From positions 992,001 through 1,056,000 of the forward strand of contig NZ_BLRH01000009.1 of NCBI RefSeq assembly GCF_025996515.1: DNA of 64,000 bases, read 5' to 3'. Position 1 is the stretch's first letter. Every line of letters begins with the position of its first letter. Of this stretch, positions 26,521 through 40,703 are shown piece after piece. The DNA comes from Rhizohabitans arisaemae (GTDB lineage: Bacteria; Actinomycetota; Actinomycetes; Streptosporangiales; Streptosporangiaceae). Both the position numbers and the translations under genes were made by a program. The notes beneath the pieces were generated by a model that saw only the letters and a program-made list of their open reading frames with translations, did not search any database and was not told where the DNA came from.

Positions 26521-26844
26521 TCAGCGCTCAGCGCCGCCGAACTCCCGCTCAAGAGCGGCCCGCTGGTTCGCCCCGAGACCCCGCACGCGACGGGACTCGG
26601 CGATACCGAGACGCTCCATGATCTGCTTGGCGCGCACCTTGCCCACGCCAGGCAGCGACTCCAACAGTGCCGACACCTTCATCTTGCCGACGACGTCGTC
26701 GGCCTGCCCCTCTTTGAGCACCTCAGCCAGAGAGATCGCGCCGTGCTTTAGCCGGTTCTTGACCTCGGCACGCTCACGGCGAGCTTTGGCAGCCTTCTCC
26801 AGGGCTGCGGCGCGCTGCTCGGGGGTCAGGGGAGGAAGAGCCAC
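26521..26844 (-). CDS. mihF: Actinobacterial integration host factor mIHF
   Basis: A 107-residue nucleoid protein unrelated to proteobacterial IHF. The N-terminal basic helix (LEKAAKARRERAEVKNRLKHG) and the helix-two-turn-helix core SALLESLPGVGKVRAKQIMERLGIAESRRVRGLG (about 58-91) match the family, including the GVGK backbone-binding turn. It bends DNA and is essential in mycobacteria and important for development in Streptomyces. GAGGTGA lies six bases before the GTG. It heads the gmk-rpoZ-coaBC-metK series. Confidence 0.96.
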   Translation of the reverse strand: MALPPLTPEQRAAALEKAAKARRERAEVKNRLKHGAISLAEVLKEGQADDVVGKMKVSALLESLPGVGKVRAKQIMERLGIAESRRVRGLGANQRAALEREFGGAER

Positions 26845-27379
26845 GCCGGGTCACCTCGAATTTCTGTGGATGTACTCGGACGGGAGGGGAAACTAGCTGG
26901 TCTATGCCCTGTCAGGCAACGTCATGACCTGTTTCTTGCAGCAAAAAATCTACTCAAGCACGCTTAGCGAAGATCAAACTACTCTCCGTCGATATTTGTG
27001 GGCGTTTAATGGCGATTTCCAGGCGCGATAGGCTTTTTTCGCTATCAGCGAACACGTCCGCGACACGCCGGGAAACGGCCTTCGGGAGCAGCCCGCCCCT
27101 TGACTCGGAGTCGACACCCGGGTGTCACGGGGATCGTGATCCACGGCCCGGCCCCTCCTCGCGTAAACGATGATCTACCAATGCGGAACCCTGCTATGCT
27201 CGCCGTTCAGCGATCACCTCGAACGGCTCCCGGGTGTGCCCCGGCACCCGGCGGGAACGTCTCGGGGTTGACTCGCCCGGCCCCGGCGACCGATCTCGTT
27301 GTCAGAAACCGTTCCGAGGCCCTTCCCGGGGCGCCCGCCGAGCCGGCATTCCGGCGCGCGGACCGGTAAACCACACGGC
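26845..27379. other. Intergenic region between mihF and pyrF
   Basis: A 535-base gap. The part nearest mihF (about 26930-27050) is markedly AT-rich for this genome, with TTGATC and TAGATT on the minus strand 19 bases apart, and probably holds the mihF promoter. The part nearest pyrF is GC-rich and must contain the end of the pyrimidine transcript, but I find no classic terminator. No protein or RNA gene is recognisable on either strand. Confidence 0.5.
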
Positions 27380-28081
27380 TCAGCGATGCGTCTGCTCGCG
27401 CCGCAGGGCGGCTGCGATCGCGGCGGCGGCGGCACCCGGATCGGCCGCCCCGGTGATGGGCCGCCCGATCACGAGCAGGTCCGCGCCGTCGGCGAGGGCC
27501 TGCTCCGGGGTGGCCACCCGAGCCTGGTCCTGGCTGGCCGCGCCGGTCGGCCGTACCCCGGGGGTGATCAGCGTGATGTCCGGCCCCACCTCGGCGCGGA
27601 CGGCCGCGACCTCCTGAGGCGAGCACACGATCGCCCTGGCGCCCGCGCCGACCGCCAGGGCCGCCAGACGCCGCGCCGCGTCGAGCGCCGGACCGGCCAG
27701 CCCCACGGCCTCCAGCTCGCCCTCCGAAAGCGAGGTGAGGACCGTCACGGCCGCGATGTCGGACTGGGGGGCGGCCTCCGCGGCAGCCCGGATCATGGCC
27801 GGTCCCCCGGCCGCGTGGACGGTGAGGATGGCCGGGCGGAGCCTGGCCACGGCCCGCGCGGCCCCGGCGACGGTGTTGGGGATGTCGTGCAGTTTGAGGT
27901 CGAGAAAGATCTTCACCCCGCTCGCCCCCTTGACCGAGGCGATCACGTCCGGCCCGTAGCGCAGGTAGAGCTCGAGGCCGACTTTGACGGTGCTGACGTG
28001 CGGGGTGACCAGGCTGGCCCAGCGTGCCGCGGTCTCCAGATCGGGTGCGTCCAGGGCCACGGCGATGGGGGCAGGCGTCAC
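27380..28081 (-). CDS. pyrF: Orotidine 5'-phosphate decarboxylase
   Basis: A 233-residue TIM-barrel enzyme that decarboxylates OMP to UMP, the last step of the pathway. The catalytic loop is [17 protein letters not shown] (about 59-75), with the Asp-Lys-Asp set. The phosphate-binding end is [15 protein letters not shown] (about 205-219). This is the short, bacterial KLHDIPNT form, unlike the larger mycobacterial type. The GTG start overlaps the pyrD stop by four bases, so the two are coupled. It is the last gene of the pyr operon. Confidence 0.96.
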   Translation of the reverse strand: MTPAPIAVALDAPDLETAARWASLVTPHVSTVKVGLELYLRYGPDVIASVKGASGVKIFLDLKLHDIPNTVAGAARAVARLRPAILTVHAAGGPAMIRAAAEAAPQSDIAAVTVLTSLSEGELEAVGLAGPALDAARRLAALAVGAGARAIVCSPQEVAAVRAEVGPDITLITPGVRPTGAASQDQARVATPEQALADGADLLVIGRPITGAADPGAAAAAIAAALRREQTHR

Positions 28082-29037
28082 AGGTGGTTCTCCTCAGTTC
28101 TATGTCGAGGCAGGGCACGGTGGGCCAGTCCGATCGCGTCGGACAGGCGCTCGACACCCCGCTGCTCCAGCAGTTCCTCAAGCTCACGGAGAATGCGGAT
28201 GCAAGCGTATGGATCATGAAATATGGCTGTTCCGACAGAGACGACACAAGCTCCCGCGAGGATCAGCTCAAGGGCGTCGCGGCCCGTCGCAACGCCGCCC
28301 ATGCCGATGATGGGCACCCCGGGAAGGGCCGCGTAGACCTGCCAGATGCAGCGTACGGCAACCGGGCGCACCGCGGGCCCGGAAAGGCCACCCGTCCCCC
28401 CGGCGAGGCTGGGGCGCATGGTGTCCACGTCCACGGCCATGCCGAGGATCGTGTTGATCATCGAGAGCCCCTCGGCCCCGGCGTCCACGCACGCCTTGGC
28501 GATGGGGACCACGTCGGTGACGTCGGCGGAGAGCTTGGCGAAGACCGGGACGTCGAACCGGCAGTGCGTCCGGACGGCGGAGACCACGTCGGAGGCGGCG
28601 CCCGCGTCGGAGGCGAACCGCCTCCCCCGGTCCTCCACGTTCGGGCAGGACAGGTTGACCTCGACGGCGGCCACCCCGGACTCGGCCGAGACGCGCCGGG
28701 CGAGCTCGGCGTACTCGGCGACGCTGCTCCCCGCGATCGAGACCACCACCGGCACCCCGTGCGCCGTCAGCCAGGGCAGGTCGCGCCGGAGGAACGCCTC
28801 CACGCCCGGTCCCTGCAGCCCCACCGAGTTGAGCATGCCCGAGGGGGTCTCGGCCACCCGCGGGGTGGGCCGTCCCGCCCGCGGGGCGAGGGTGACGGAC
28901 TTGGTGACCACCGCGCCGAGCCGGGAGACGTCGAAGAACTGGGAGAGCTCCCGTCCGAAGGCGGCGCACCCGGAGGCCGTCAGGACCGGGTTGGCGAGCT
29001 CGACGTGGGCCAGACGCGCGCGCATGTCGGGGCTCAC
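28078..29037 (-). CDS. pyrD: Dihydroorotate dehydrogenase catalytic subunit (class 1B)
   Basis: A 319-residue FMN enzyme oxidising dihydroorotate to orotate. The active-site base is the Cys in [16 protein letters not shown] (about 120-135), the hallmark of class 1 enzymes; class 2 has Ser. FMN-binding segments are [26 protein letters not shown] and [20 protein letters not shown]. The adjoining PyrK makes this the NAD-linked heterotetramer. GTGA overlaps join it to pyrK before and pyrF after. Confidence 0.95.
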   Translation of the reverse strand: MSPDMRARLAHVELANPVLTASGCAAFGRELSQFFDVSRLGAVVTKSVTLAPRAGRPTPRVAETPSGMLNSVGLQGPGVEAFLRRDLPWLTAHGVPVVVSIAGSSVAEYAELARRVSAESGVAAVEVNLSCPNVEDRGRRFASDAGAASDVVSAVRTHCRFDVPVFAKLSADVTDVVPIAKACVDAGAEGLSMINTILGMAVDVDTMRPSLAGGTGGLSGPAVRPVAVRCIWQVYAALPGVPIIGMGGVATGRDALELILAGACVVSVGTAIFHDPYACIRILRELEELLEQRGVERLSDAIGLAHRALPRHRTEENHL

Positions 29038-29897
29038 GGACCGGCCTCGGCGAGCCGTCCGCCCGGGGCCCCGAGCGCGTCGAAGGGAATGGTGCCGACG
29101 TCGTCGAAGCGGACCCGCTCACCGCGGAAGACCGGCCCGTCCACGCACGAGCGGACGAGCCGGGTGATCCCGTCGTCGCCGACCACCGGCAGCACACAGC
29201 TCATGCAGACCCCGATCCCGCACGCCATGGCCTCCTCGACGGAGACCATCGCCGGGATCCCATGCCGCGCGGCCACGGCCGCCACGGACCGGAGCACGGC
29301 CATCGGCGCGCAGGCGTAGACCACGTCGGCCTGGGAGTCGGCGATCACGTGGGGCAGCATGTCGGTGACGCTGCCGCGCATGCCGAGCGACCCGTCGTCG
29401 GTGGTGAGGGTGGTCGTCTCCCCCATCCGCCGGGCCCGCAGGGCGCCGAAGACCCGGTCGGCCGACGGCGCGCCGAGGATGAAGTCCACCCGGCACCCGC
29501 GCGCCTGGAGCGCGTCGGCGAGCGGAAAGAGCGGCGCCGAGCCGTACCCCGATCCGACCAGCAGGCAGTGCACCGGGTCCCGGGGGAGCGGGAACGGCCG
29601 CCCGAGCGGGCCGACCAGGTCGAGGCTGTCCCGGACCCGCCGGTCGGCGAGCCAGGCGGTCCCCCGCCCCTGGACCGAGAAGACGAGCTCGACGGTGCCC
29701 CCGTAGTCCGGCTTCACGTCGTGGATCGACAGGCACCTGCGCAGCAGCATGGAGGTCTCCGCGCCGCCGACGGCGACCGCCGTGAAGTGACCGGCCTTGA
29801 AGCGCTCGGCGATGCCCGGGGCGACGACGGTCATCGCGTGGTAGGCGTCGACCTGGCGGATCGTCAGAACCGTGCCGGTCACCTGTACGGGGGCCAC
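29034..29897 (-). CDS. pyrK: Dihydroorotate dehydrogenase electron transfer subunit
   Basis: A 287-residue subunit carrying FAD and a [2Fe-2S] cluster that passes electrons from PyrD to NAD+. The N-terminal ferredoxin-reductase barrel has the FAD motif RRCLSIHD (about 53-60). The NAD-binding fold has LLVGSGYGSAPLFPLADAL (about 112-130). The cluster ligands are the four Cys in EEAMACGIGVCMSCVLPV and VRSCVDGPVF (about 222-262). It follows carB after a 90-base gap and is coupled to pyrD. Confidence 0.95.
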   Translation of the reverse strand: MAPVQVTGTVLTIRQVDAYHAMTVVAPGIAERFKAGHFTAVAVGGAETSMLLRRCLSIHDVKPDYGGTVELVFSVQGRGTAWLADRRVRDSLDLVGPLGRPFPLPRDPVHCLLVGSGYGSAPLFPLADALQARGCRVDFILGAPSADRVFGALRARRMGETTTLTTDDGSLGMRGSVTDMLPHVIADSQADVVYACAPMAVLRSVAAVAARHGIPAMVSVEEAMACGIGVCMSCVLPVVGDDGITRLVRSCVDGPVFRGERVRFDDVGTIPFDALGAPGGRLAEAGP

Positions 29898-29987
29898 GGG
29901 CCTTCACTCACCTCCCCGGACAGGGGCGGCCGGCGCGGTCGCGGTTACGCGCACACCGGCCTCCCCGCCGTCGGGTCTCGAACTCAC

Positions 29988-33281
<3,294 letters not shown>

Positions 33282-34424
33282 CTACTTGACCCCCTTCGCA
33301 CTCTGCATGAGCTCACAGAACCGGTCGAAGAGCCCGGCGGCGTCGTGCGGACCGGCCGCGGCCTCGGGGTGGTACTGCACGCTGAACGCCGGGCGGTCCA
33401 GGAGCCGCAGCCCCTCGACGCAGCCGTCGTTGAGGTTGACGTGGCTGACCTCGGCGCGCCCGTACGGCGTGTCGAACGGCCCGTCCGTCGGCGCCTCGAC
33501 GGCGAACCCGTGGTTGTGGCTGGTGATGTGCACCCGCCCGGTCACCCGGTCCTGGACCGGCTGGTTGACGCCGCGGTGCCCGTACCGGAGCTTGTAGGTC
33601 GGCAGCCCGAGCGCCCGCCCGAGCATCTGGTTCCCGAAGCAGATGCCGAAGAACGGCTTCCCCGCGTCCAGGACGCCGCGCAGGGCGTCCACCGCGTAGC
33701 CGGCCGCCGCGGGGTCGCCGGGGCCGTTGGAGAAGAACACGCCGTCGGTGCCAAGCGCGAGGATCTCCTCGGCGGTGCTCTCCGCGGGCAGGACGTGCAC
33801 GTCGCAGCCGCGCTGCGCCATCCGGTACGGCGTCATCGCCTTGATCCCCAGGTCCACGGCGGCGACGGTGAAGCGCCGCTCGCCGATCGCCTTGACCAGG
33901 TACGGCTCGCGCGTGCTCACCTCGCGGGCGAGGTCGGCGCCGAGCATGTCCGGGCTCTGCCGGACCTTGGCGAGGAGCTCCTCGGTGTCCCGGCCGGCGA
34001 AGTCCCCGCTGAACACGCCCGCGCGCATCGCCCCGTGCTCACGGAGCCTGCGGGTGAGCGCGCGGGTGCCCCGCATCGCGATGCCGACGACGCCCTCCTG
34101 CCGGAGCCGATCCTCCAGGGAGGCGGTGGCCCGCCAGTTGCTCGACACCCGGGACGGCTCGCGCACGACGTAGCCGGCCACCCAGATCCGGCGGCTCTCG
34201 GGGTCTTCCTCGTTGACCCCGGTGTTGCCGATGTGCGGTGCCGTCATGGCCACGATCTGCCGGTGGTACGACGGATCGGTGAGGGTCTCCTGATATCCGG
34301 TCATGCCGGTGTTGAAGACCATCTCGCCGTAGGTCTCGCCGCGCGCGCCGTACGCCGTGCCGCGGTAGACCGTCCCGTCCTCCAGGATGAGCCTCGCGGT
34401 GTCCTGCGAATCAACCCGGCTCAC
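33282..34424 (-). CDS. carA: Carbamoyl phosphate synthase small subunit
   Basis: A 380-residue glutamine amidotransferase subunit supplying ammonia to CarB. The N-terminal CPSase domain has [29 protein letters not shown]. The class I GATase domain has the nucleophile Cys in [16 protein letters not shown] (about 256-271) and the His/Glu pair in [14 protein letters not shown]. Its GTG start overlaps the stop of the 13-codon ORF at 34421-34462, and its GGGGAGG Shine-Dalgarno lies inside that ORF. Confidence 0.97.
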   Translation of the reverse strand: MSRVDSQDTARLILEDGTVYRGTAYGARGETYGEMVFNTGMTGYQETLTDPSYHRQIVAMTAPHIGNTGVNEEDPESRRIWVAGYVVREPSRVSSNWRATASLEDRLRQEGVVGIAMRGTRALTRRLREHGAMRAGVFSGDFAGRDTEELLAKVRQSPDMLGADLAREVSTREPYLVKAIGERRFTVAAVDLGIKAMTPYRMAQRGCDVHVLPAESTAEEILALGTDGVFFSNGPGDPAAAGYAVDALRGVLDAGKPFFGICFGNQMLGRALGLPTYKLRYGHRGVNQPVQDRVTGRVHITSHNHGFAVEAPTDGPFDTPYGRAEVSHVNLNDGCVEGLRLLDRPAFSVQYHPEAAAGPHDAAGLFDRFCELMQSAKGVK

Positions 34425-34462
34425 GCCGTGACCTCCCCAATAATCCCGAAATATCCGCTCAT
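34421..34462 (-). CDS. Thirteen-codon ORF bridging pyrC and carA
   Basis: ATG AGC ... GCG TGA encodes the peptide [13 protein letters not shown]. Its ATG overlaps the pyrC stop as ATGA, and its own stop overlaps the carA start as GTGA. It holds the carA Shine-Dalgarno. In M. tuberculosis and Streptomyces this position is filled by a full-size membrane/export-type gene (Rv1382 and SCO1485). Here only this mini-ORF bridges the gap. It may serve to keep ribosomes moving from pyrC to carA. Whether the peptide is made is unknown. Confidence 0.45.
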   Translation of the reverse strand: MSGYFGIIGEVTA

Positions 34463-35822
34463 TTCGACGACTCCCCCGTCTCTGCCCCCGAAACCGGGCC
34501 GGTGAGCTTGCCGTCGAGGACCGTGGGACGGCCGCGCAGGAACGTGGCGACCACCCGGCCGGGCAGGACCATCCCGGCGTACGGGGTGTTCCTGCTCTTG
34601 GACGCCATCTCCCCCGGGTCCACCGGGCGGCTGACCGACGGGTCGTAGAGCGTGAGGCTCGCCGGGGCGCCGACGCGGAGCGGCTGGCCCGGGCTCTCCG
34701 AGTGCCCGTCCAGCCGGCCGATCACCGCCGGGCGGTAGGCCATCCGGTCCGCCACCCCCGCCCAGTCGAGCAGGCCGGTGTCGACCATGGCGTGCTGCAC
34801 CACCGAGAGCGCGGTCTCCAGGCCGATCATGCCCATCGCCGCGGCCGCCCACTCGGTCTCCTTGTCCTCCACCGGGTGCGGGGCGTGGTCGGTGGCGACC
34901 GCGTCGATCGTGCCGTCGGCCAGCGCCTCCCGCAGGGCCCGGACGTCGTCGGCGGTGCGCAGCGGCGGGTTCACCTTGTAGATCGGGTCGTAGGAGGCGG
35001 CGAGCTCGTCGGTGAGGATCAGGTGGTGTGGGGTCACCTCGCAGGTCACCTGCCATCCCTTGGACTTGGCCCACCGGACGATCTCCACCGATCCGGCGGT
35101 CGAGACATGGCAGACGTGCAGCCGGGAGCCGACGTGCGCGGCCAGCAGGCAGTCCCTGGCGATGATCGCCTCCTCGGCGACCGCGGGCCAGCCCGCCAGC
35201 CCGAGCTCCGCCGACATGCGGCCCTCGTTGAGCTGGGCCCCCTCGGTCAGCCTCGGCTCCTGGGCGTGCTGGGCCACCACGCCGTCGAAGGCCTTCACGT
35301 ACTCCAGCGCCCGGCGCATGAGCACGGCGTCCGAGACGCACCTGCCGTCGTCGGAGAAGACCCGGACGCCGGCCGCGGAGTCGGCCATCGCCCCGAGCTC
35401 GGCCAGATGCGTCCCGTTCAGGCCCACGGTGACCGCGCCGACCGGCTGGACGTCGCAGTGCCCCGCCTGCCGGCCGAGCCGCCACACCTGCTCCACCACG
35501 CCGGCCGTGTCGGCGACCGGGGAGGTGTTGGCCATCGCGTGGACCACGGTGTACCCGCCCAGCGCCGCGGCGGCCGTACCGGAGGCGACCGTCTCGGCGT
35601 CCTCGCGGCCCGGCTCGCGCAGGTGCGTGTGCAGGTCCACCAGGCCGGGAAGCGCGATCAGATTCGCCGCGTCGACCACCTCGGCGCCGGGGGAACCGGC
35701 CAGACCCGAGCCGATCCCGGCGATCCGGCCGTCCTTGAGAAGAATGTCCTGCGGCTCACCGCCGAGGATCCGCGCACCCTTGATCAGGATTTCGCCGGAG
35801 CTCCGCCCGGCGCCTGCCTCAC

Positions 35823-35826
<4 letters not shown>
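34459..35826 (-). CDS. pyrC: Dihydroorotase
   Basis: A 455-residue amidohydrolase (type I, long form) that cyclises carbamoyl aspartate to dihydroorotate. Metal-binding motifs are [19 protein letters not shown] (about 61-79, HxH), [16 protein letters not shown] (about 238-253) and the Asp in [14 protein letters not shown] (about 306-319). I chose the GTG at 35826, which overlaps the pyrB stop as GTGA. A much longer reading through pyrB is a shadow. Confidence 0.96.
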
Positions 35827-37351
<1,525 letters not shown>

Positions 37352-37744
37352 TCTTAAAGGTTGTCGGTCGCTTAACGCTACCAGCCCGTCGCCCTCACGT
37401 ATGCCGCGACCTGGGCCGACACTGCTCATCTCATGCTTTACGAGGATTTGACGGACATGCCTAACCGGCTGTAGTGGGAGGACCAGTACAAGGGTGGACT
37501 GGACATGATTCGCCATCATTTTTCCAATCAGCTTGACCTTGGGCGTCCACCGCTTTACCGTCACTGTCCGTAACCACACCTTGCGACGATCCCGGGTAAA
37601 CCCAGACGGCCACTCACCGATGGTGCCTAGAGTGAAGAAGTACGACACTTGAGGTATGGGCCGACTGCCGGATTCGTGGCCTCTGGTGAGGAGACACACA
37701 ATTCGATTGAGACAACACGCCTTGAAAGCCGGGGGGCCATAACC
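37352..37744. promoter_or_regulatory. Divergent pyrR/bldD promoter region
   Basis: A 393-base AT-richer gap with both promoters and no recognisable gene. A possible bldD -10 is TAGAGT at 37628-37633. It overlaps AGAGTGA, which matches the right half of the BldD consensus (WGNGTNA). A second imperfect BldD-like palindrome, TCACTGTCCGTAA, is at 37561-37573. Autoregulation of bldD is known in Streptomyces; these sites are only suggestive. Confidence 0.4.
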
Positions 37745-38239
37745 ATGCCGTCTGAGTATGCAAAGTCGCTGGGTGGACGACTCCGTGCCATCCGTACCCA
37801 GCAGGGCCTCTCCTTGCATGGAGTCGAGGAGAAGTCCCGCGGCCGCTGGAAGGCCGTGGTCGTCGGATCGTATGAACGCGGGGATCGCGCGGTCACCGTG
37901 CAGAAGCTCGCCGAGCTCGCCGATTTCTACGGAGTGCCGGTATCGGAGCTGCTGCCCGGCGGAGCGTCCCCGAGTCCGCTTGGTCCGACACCCAAGCTCG
38001 TCATCGACCTGGAGAGACTCGCAGCACTGCCGAAGGAGAAGGCCGGTCCGCTCGCCCGCTACGCGGCCACGATTCAGAGCCAGCGGGGCGACTACAACGG
38101 CAAGGTGCTCTCCATCCGCCAGGAGGACCTTCGTTCACTTGCCGTGATCTATGACAAGTCCCCCACGGAGCTCACCGAAGAGCTCATCAGCTGGGGAGTC
38201 CTGGACGCCGAGGCCCGCCGGGCCGTCGAATCGTTCTGA
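37745..38239 (+). CDS. bldD: Developmental master regulator BldD
   Basis: A 164-residue repressor of sporulation genes. The N-terminal Xre-type helix-turn-helix (LGGRLRAIRTQQGLSLHGVEEKSRGRWKAVVVGSYERGDRAVTVQKL) is nearly the same as in Streptomyces. The C-terminal domain keeps the c-di-GMP signature RGD at 114-116 and RQED at 125-128, so it should dimerise on tetrameric c-di-GMP. I chose the ATG at 37745, which gives the normal length; the ORF is open farther upstream but those residues are not conserved. bldD next to pyrR is the Streptomyces order, though nusB and efp are absent here. Confidence 0.97.
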   Translation: MPSEYAKSLGGRLRAIRTQQGLSLHGVEEKSRGRWKAVVVGSYERGDRAVTVQKLAELADFYGVPVSELLPGGASPSPLGPTPKLVIDLERLAALPKEKAGPLARYAATIQSQRGDYNGKVLSIRQEDLRSLAVIYDKSPTELTEELISWGVLDAEARRAVESF

Positions 38240-38281
38240 TCGTCACCTGATTCGCCGGGCGTCCGCCCGCCACCTCAAGGC

Positions 38282-38309
38282 CCTCTCGGGCAGCGAACTG
38301 CCCGAGGGG
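38282..38309 (+). terminator. Hairpin after bldD
   Basis: CCTCTCGGGCAG at 38282-38293 pairs with CTGCCCGAGGGG at 38298-38309, with one T-G wobble, around a CGAA tetraloop. It starts 43 bases past the bldD stop. No T run follows. The remaining 170 bases to the next gene hold nothing recognisable. Confidence 0.65.
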
Positions 38310-38479
38310 TCCACCCGTCCCGGATCGCGAGGGGTCCGGCTCGGGGCCGATGACGCGGACACCCGGCGAAGCCGTACCGGCCGTGGAATCCGGCCGGAGT
38401 CGTCCGGCACGGCGGCGTCCCGGCATGCCCGGGCGTCCTGTCGTCCGGGCGGCGGCGGGGACACCCGCCACCGTGCGGT

Positions 38480-38938
38480 TCAGCCGGCCAGCGGGATCGT
38501 CATGGGGAGCGAGGGCTGGCCGCAGACGCCCAGCACGCCCTCCACCGCGGTGACGAAGGCGTCCGCCTCCCGCAGCAGCTCCGCCGCGTCCTCACCGCTC
38601 ACCGTGCGGATCGCGCCCGCCTCGATCGAGGCCCGTTTGAGCGCGCTCGCCGCGAAGTAGGTCGCCCACTCGCGCAACTCCGGTGCGGCGCCGGGAAGCT
38701 GCTCCCAGGCGCTCCTCAGTTTTCGCCTGCCCGCCCCCACCGGCGCGGCCCGCGCCGCCAGCAGCGCCGCCGCTCCCTTGAGCGCGGCCAGATGCGCCGC
38801 CAGATAACGGTCCGCGGGGGTACGCGCAACGGCCGCGTCGGCCAGCAGCGCGCGGGCGTCGGTAAGCATGATCGGCACATTGGGGGACACTCGTGGCCGT
38901 CCCGGTCCGTGGGACCGGCCGTTCACGTCATGAGCCAT
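38480..38938 (-). CDS. SAV_6107-like HEPN domain protein
   Basis: A 152-residue helical protein. The pattern LTDARALLADAAVARTPADRYLAAHLAALKGAAALLAAR, then SAWEQLPGAAPELREWATYFAASALKRASIEAG and a helical tail, fits the actinobacterial SAV_6107-like HEPN family. The classical RxxxxH ribonuclease motif is not obvious, so RNase activity is doubtful. Two palindromes close to the actinobacterial LexA box lie 184-240 bases upstream of the start. That would fit SOS control, and as I recall this family often sits beside dinB-type polymerase genes. The true start could be the internal ATG of MLTDARALL. Confidence 0.7.
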   Translation of the reverse strand: MAHDVNGRSHGPGRPRVSPNVPIMLTDARALLADAAVARTPADRYLAAHLAALKGAAALLAARAAPVGAGRRKLRSAWEQLPGAAPELREWATYFAASALKRASIEAGAIRTVSGEDAAELLREADAFVTAVEGVLGVCGQPSLPMTIPLAG

Positions 38939-39121
38939 GTGGCAGCCTCCCTGGTTATGGCCTGCACCTTGACTCAGTCACACGGGCGGCACTGACATTT
39001 CCCGTGGAATCCGGTGTCCGGCGGCACCGGACGAGGAGCTTCCCCTCTCCCCGCCCGGCCGCAGGACCGTGCTTTTCAGGCCCACTTCCCCGGCGCGGAC
39101 CGCGAGCTCCGCGCAACTGGA

Positions 39122-39177
39122 TCGAACATAGATTCGATCACATGATCAAGTCAAGGTGACCACGAACAAGGGTTCGA
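39122..39177. promoter_or_regulatory. Two tandem SOS-box-like palindromes
   Basis: TCGAAC-ATAG-ATTCGA at 39122-39137 and ACGAAC-AAGG-GTTCGA at 39162-39177 each match the actinobacterial LexA consensus TCGAAC-N4-GTTCGA with one mismatch. They are 40 bases apart centre to centre, in the 297-base gap between the HEPN gene and the L,D-transpeptidase, where I see no gene. The HEPN gene is the only gene they could precede. Confidence 0.55.
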
Positions 39178-39192
39178 TGTCGAAGGTAAAAG

Positions 39193-39222
39193 AATGGCCC
39201 CGTCCTGCCGGACGGGGCCATT
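39193..39222 (-). terminator. Terminator of the L,D-transpeptidase gene
   Basis: AATGGCCCCGTC at 39193-39204 and GACGGGGCCATT at 39211-39222 form a perfect 12-base-pair stem with a six-base loop. On the minus strand it is followed by CTTTTAC. It starts 14 bases past the stop codon. Confidence 0.85.
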
Positions 39223-39235
39223 CGAACGCGTCACC

Positions 39236-40027
39236 TCAGGCGCGCGCCGTGCGCCGTACATGCACCGGCACGCCCGTGCCGAGCAGCTTCGGCAGCTCCT
39301 CGGCCACGTGCATCGGGAGGCGCACGCAGCCGTGGGAGGCCGGATAGAGCGGGACGGAGAGCGCGCCGTGGAAGGCGATCCCTCCGTTGAAGAAGATCGG
39401 GTTGTAGAGCTCACCCAGGTAGGACTTGTGCCAGCCCGACCGGCGCCAGGTGGTCTTGAAGTTCCCCGGCGGAGTCTTCGAGTCACCCCGGAAGATCCGC
39501 TCCTGCCCCTGCCAGACCGTCTTCTCGGTGTACGGGACGCCGCTGCCCGAGGAGACGTGACTGATCAGGATGACCTCACCCCCCTTGTACAGGAAGAGCA
39601 GCTGACGGGTGAGGTCCACCTCGGCCCGATCCGGCTTCCCCCGCGGAACCAGCGGCTTGGGCGCCACCGGCTCCTCCAGTGCCTGCCAGGTCTTGGACGC
39701 CACGGTGCTCGACGGCTTGATGCCCTGCACCTTCTGGAACGCCCAGACCGCGGTCATGGTGGCACCGCCGTACCGACCGTCGATCTTGCCCGGCTCGTAG
39801 CCGAGCTCCTTCAGCCGCGTCTGGAGCTGCTTGACCGCGGCACCCTTGGCGCCCAGCTTCAACTTCACCTGCGGAGCGGTGAAGGGCGCGGGTTCGGTGA
39901 ATGTAACGTACGACCTGACACTCGAGGTGACCTCGGCCGAGGCCACCCCACTTGATACCCCGAGTCCCGCAAAGAACACGGCTGCGGCCGCAGCCGCCGC
40001 CAACCGCCGACCAATCGGCACCTGCAC
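39236..40027 (-). CDS. Secreted L,D-transpeptidase with peptidoglycan-binding domain
   Basis: A 263-residue exported cell-wall enzyme. The signal peptide has basic MQVPIGRRL, an Ala-rich core and a cleavage site near GVASA. A peptidoglycan-binding type 1 domain is at about 55-112 (LKLGAKGAAVKQLQTRLKELGYEPGKIDGRYGGATMTAV). The YkuD catalytic domain is at about 135-260, with the active-site motif HGALSVPLYPASHGCVRLP. The nucleophile Cys is near residue 230. It would make 3-3 crosslinks or anchor proteins. A terminator follows. Confidence 0.93.
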   Translation of the reverse strand: MQVPIGRRLAAAAAAAVFFAGLGVSSGVASAEVTSSVRSYVTFTEPAPFTAPQVKLKLGAKGAAVKQLQTRLKELGYEPGKIDGRYGGATMTAVWAFQKVQGIKPSSTVASKTWQALEEPVAPKPLVPRGKPDRAEVDLTRQLLFLYKGGEVILISHVSSGSGVPYTEKTVWQGQERIFRGDSKTPPGNFKTTWRRSGWHKSYLGELYNPIFFNGGIAFHGALSVPLYPASHGCVRLPMHVAEELPKLLGTGVPVHVRRTARA

Positions 40028-40163
40028 AACCCCCTAGAAGCCTTACGTATAACTCAAATCAGACTAACTAGGGACCTATAAACGTACGTGCTGATATATC
40101 AGGGCGTCACCGCACCGTAATCAACCGTAATCAACCGCCGTCTACCGGCCCCAAGCCTCAAGA

Positions 40164-40664
40164 GTGAGCGAAATGCCTGAAAAGCCACCTGCAACTGACT
40201 TGCACCCCAGCGTGCTGCGCGTCGCCGAAGCCCTCCGCGCCGCCGGCGTCACCGGGGAGATCGTTCACCTGCCGGTGCCCACACCCACGGCGGAAAGCGC
40301 CGCGAACCAGGTCGGCTGCGAGGTCGGCGCCATCGCCAACAGCCTCATCTTCAACGCCGACGGCGAGCCGCTCCTCGTCCTCACCAGCGGGGCGCACCGC
40401 GTGGACACCGCCCACATCGCCCGCCTCGTCGGCGCGGCGAAGGTCAAGCGGGCCGACCCCGACTTCGTCCGCGCCGCCACCGGCCAGGTGATCGGCGGGG
40501 TCGCCCCGGTGGGACACCCGCAGCCGATCCGCACGCTCGTGGACAACTGGCTGGGCAAGCACGAGCAGGTGTGGGCCGCCGGAGGGCATGTGCACACCGT
40601 GTTCCCGACCACGTTCGAGGAACTCCTCGGAATCACGGGGGGCACCGCGGTCGAGGTGGCCTGA
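40164..40664 (+). CDS. YbaK/EbsC family aminoacyl-tRNA deacylase
   Basis: A 166-residue single-domain protein of the prolyl-tRNA-editing fold. The conserved run is AESAANQVGCEVGAIANSLIF, then VLTSGAHRVDTAHIARLVGAAKVKRADPDFVRAATGQVIGGVAPVGH, including the catalytic-type Lys and the GxxPxGH end. It probably hydrolyses mischarged tRNA (Cys- or Ala-tRNA of Pro). The GTG start follows a 136-base gap that must hold promoters for this gene and the divergent transpeptidase. Confidence 0.92.
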   Translation: MSEMPEKPPATDLHPSVLRVAEALRAAGVTGEIVHLPVPTPTAESAANQVGCEVGAIANSLIFNADGEPLLVLTSGAHRVDTAHIARLVGAAKVKRADPDFVRAATGQVIGGVAPVGHPQPIRTLVDNWLGKHEQVWAAGGHVHTVFPTTFEELLGITGGTAVEVA

Positions 40665-40703
40665 CCCGACGGAGCGCCGGCGGGGTCGGATAGGGTCCGA
40701 AGC

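Noticed and set aside
27100-27369. Small plus-strand gene downstream of pyrF
   Set aside because: No ribosome binding site, no homology and random-looking composition.
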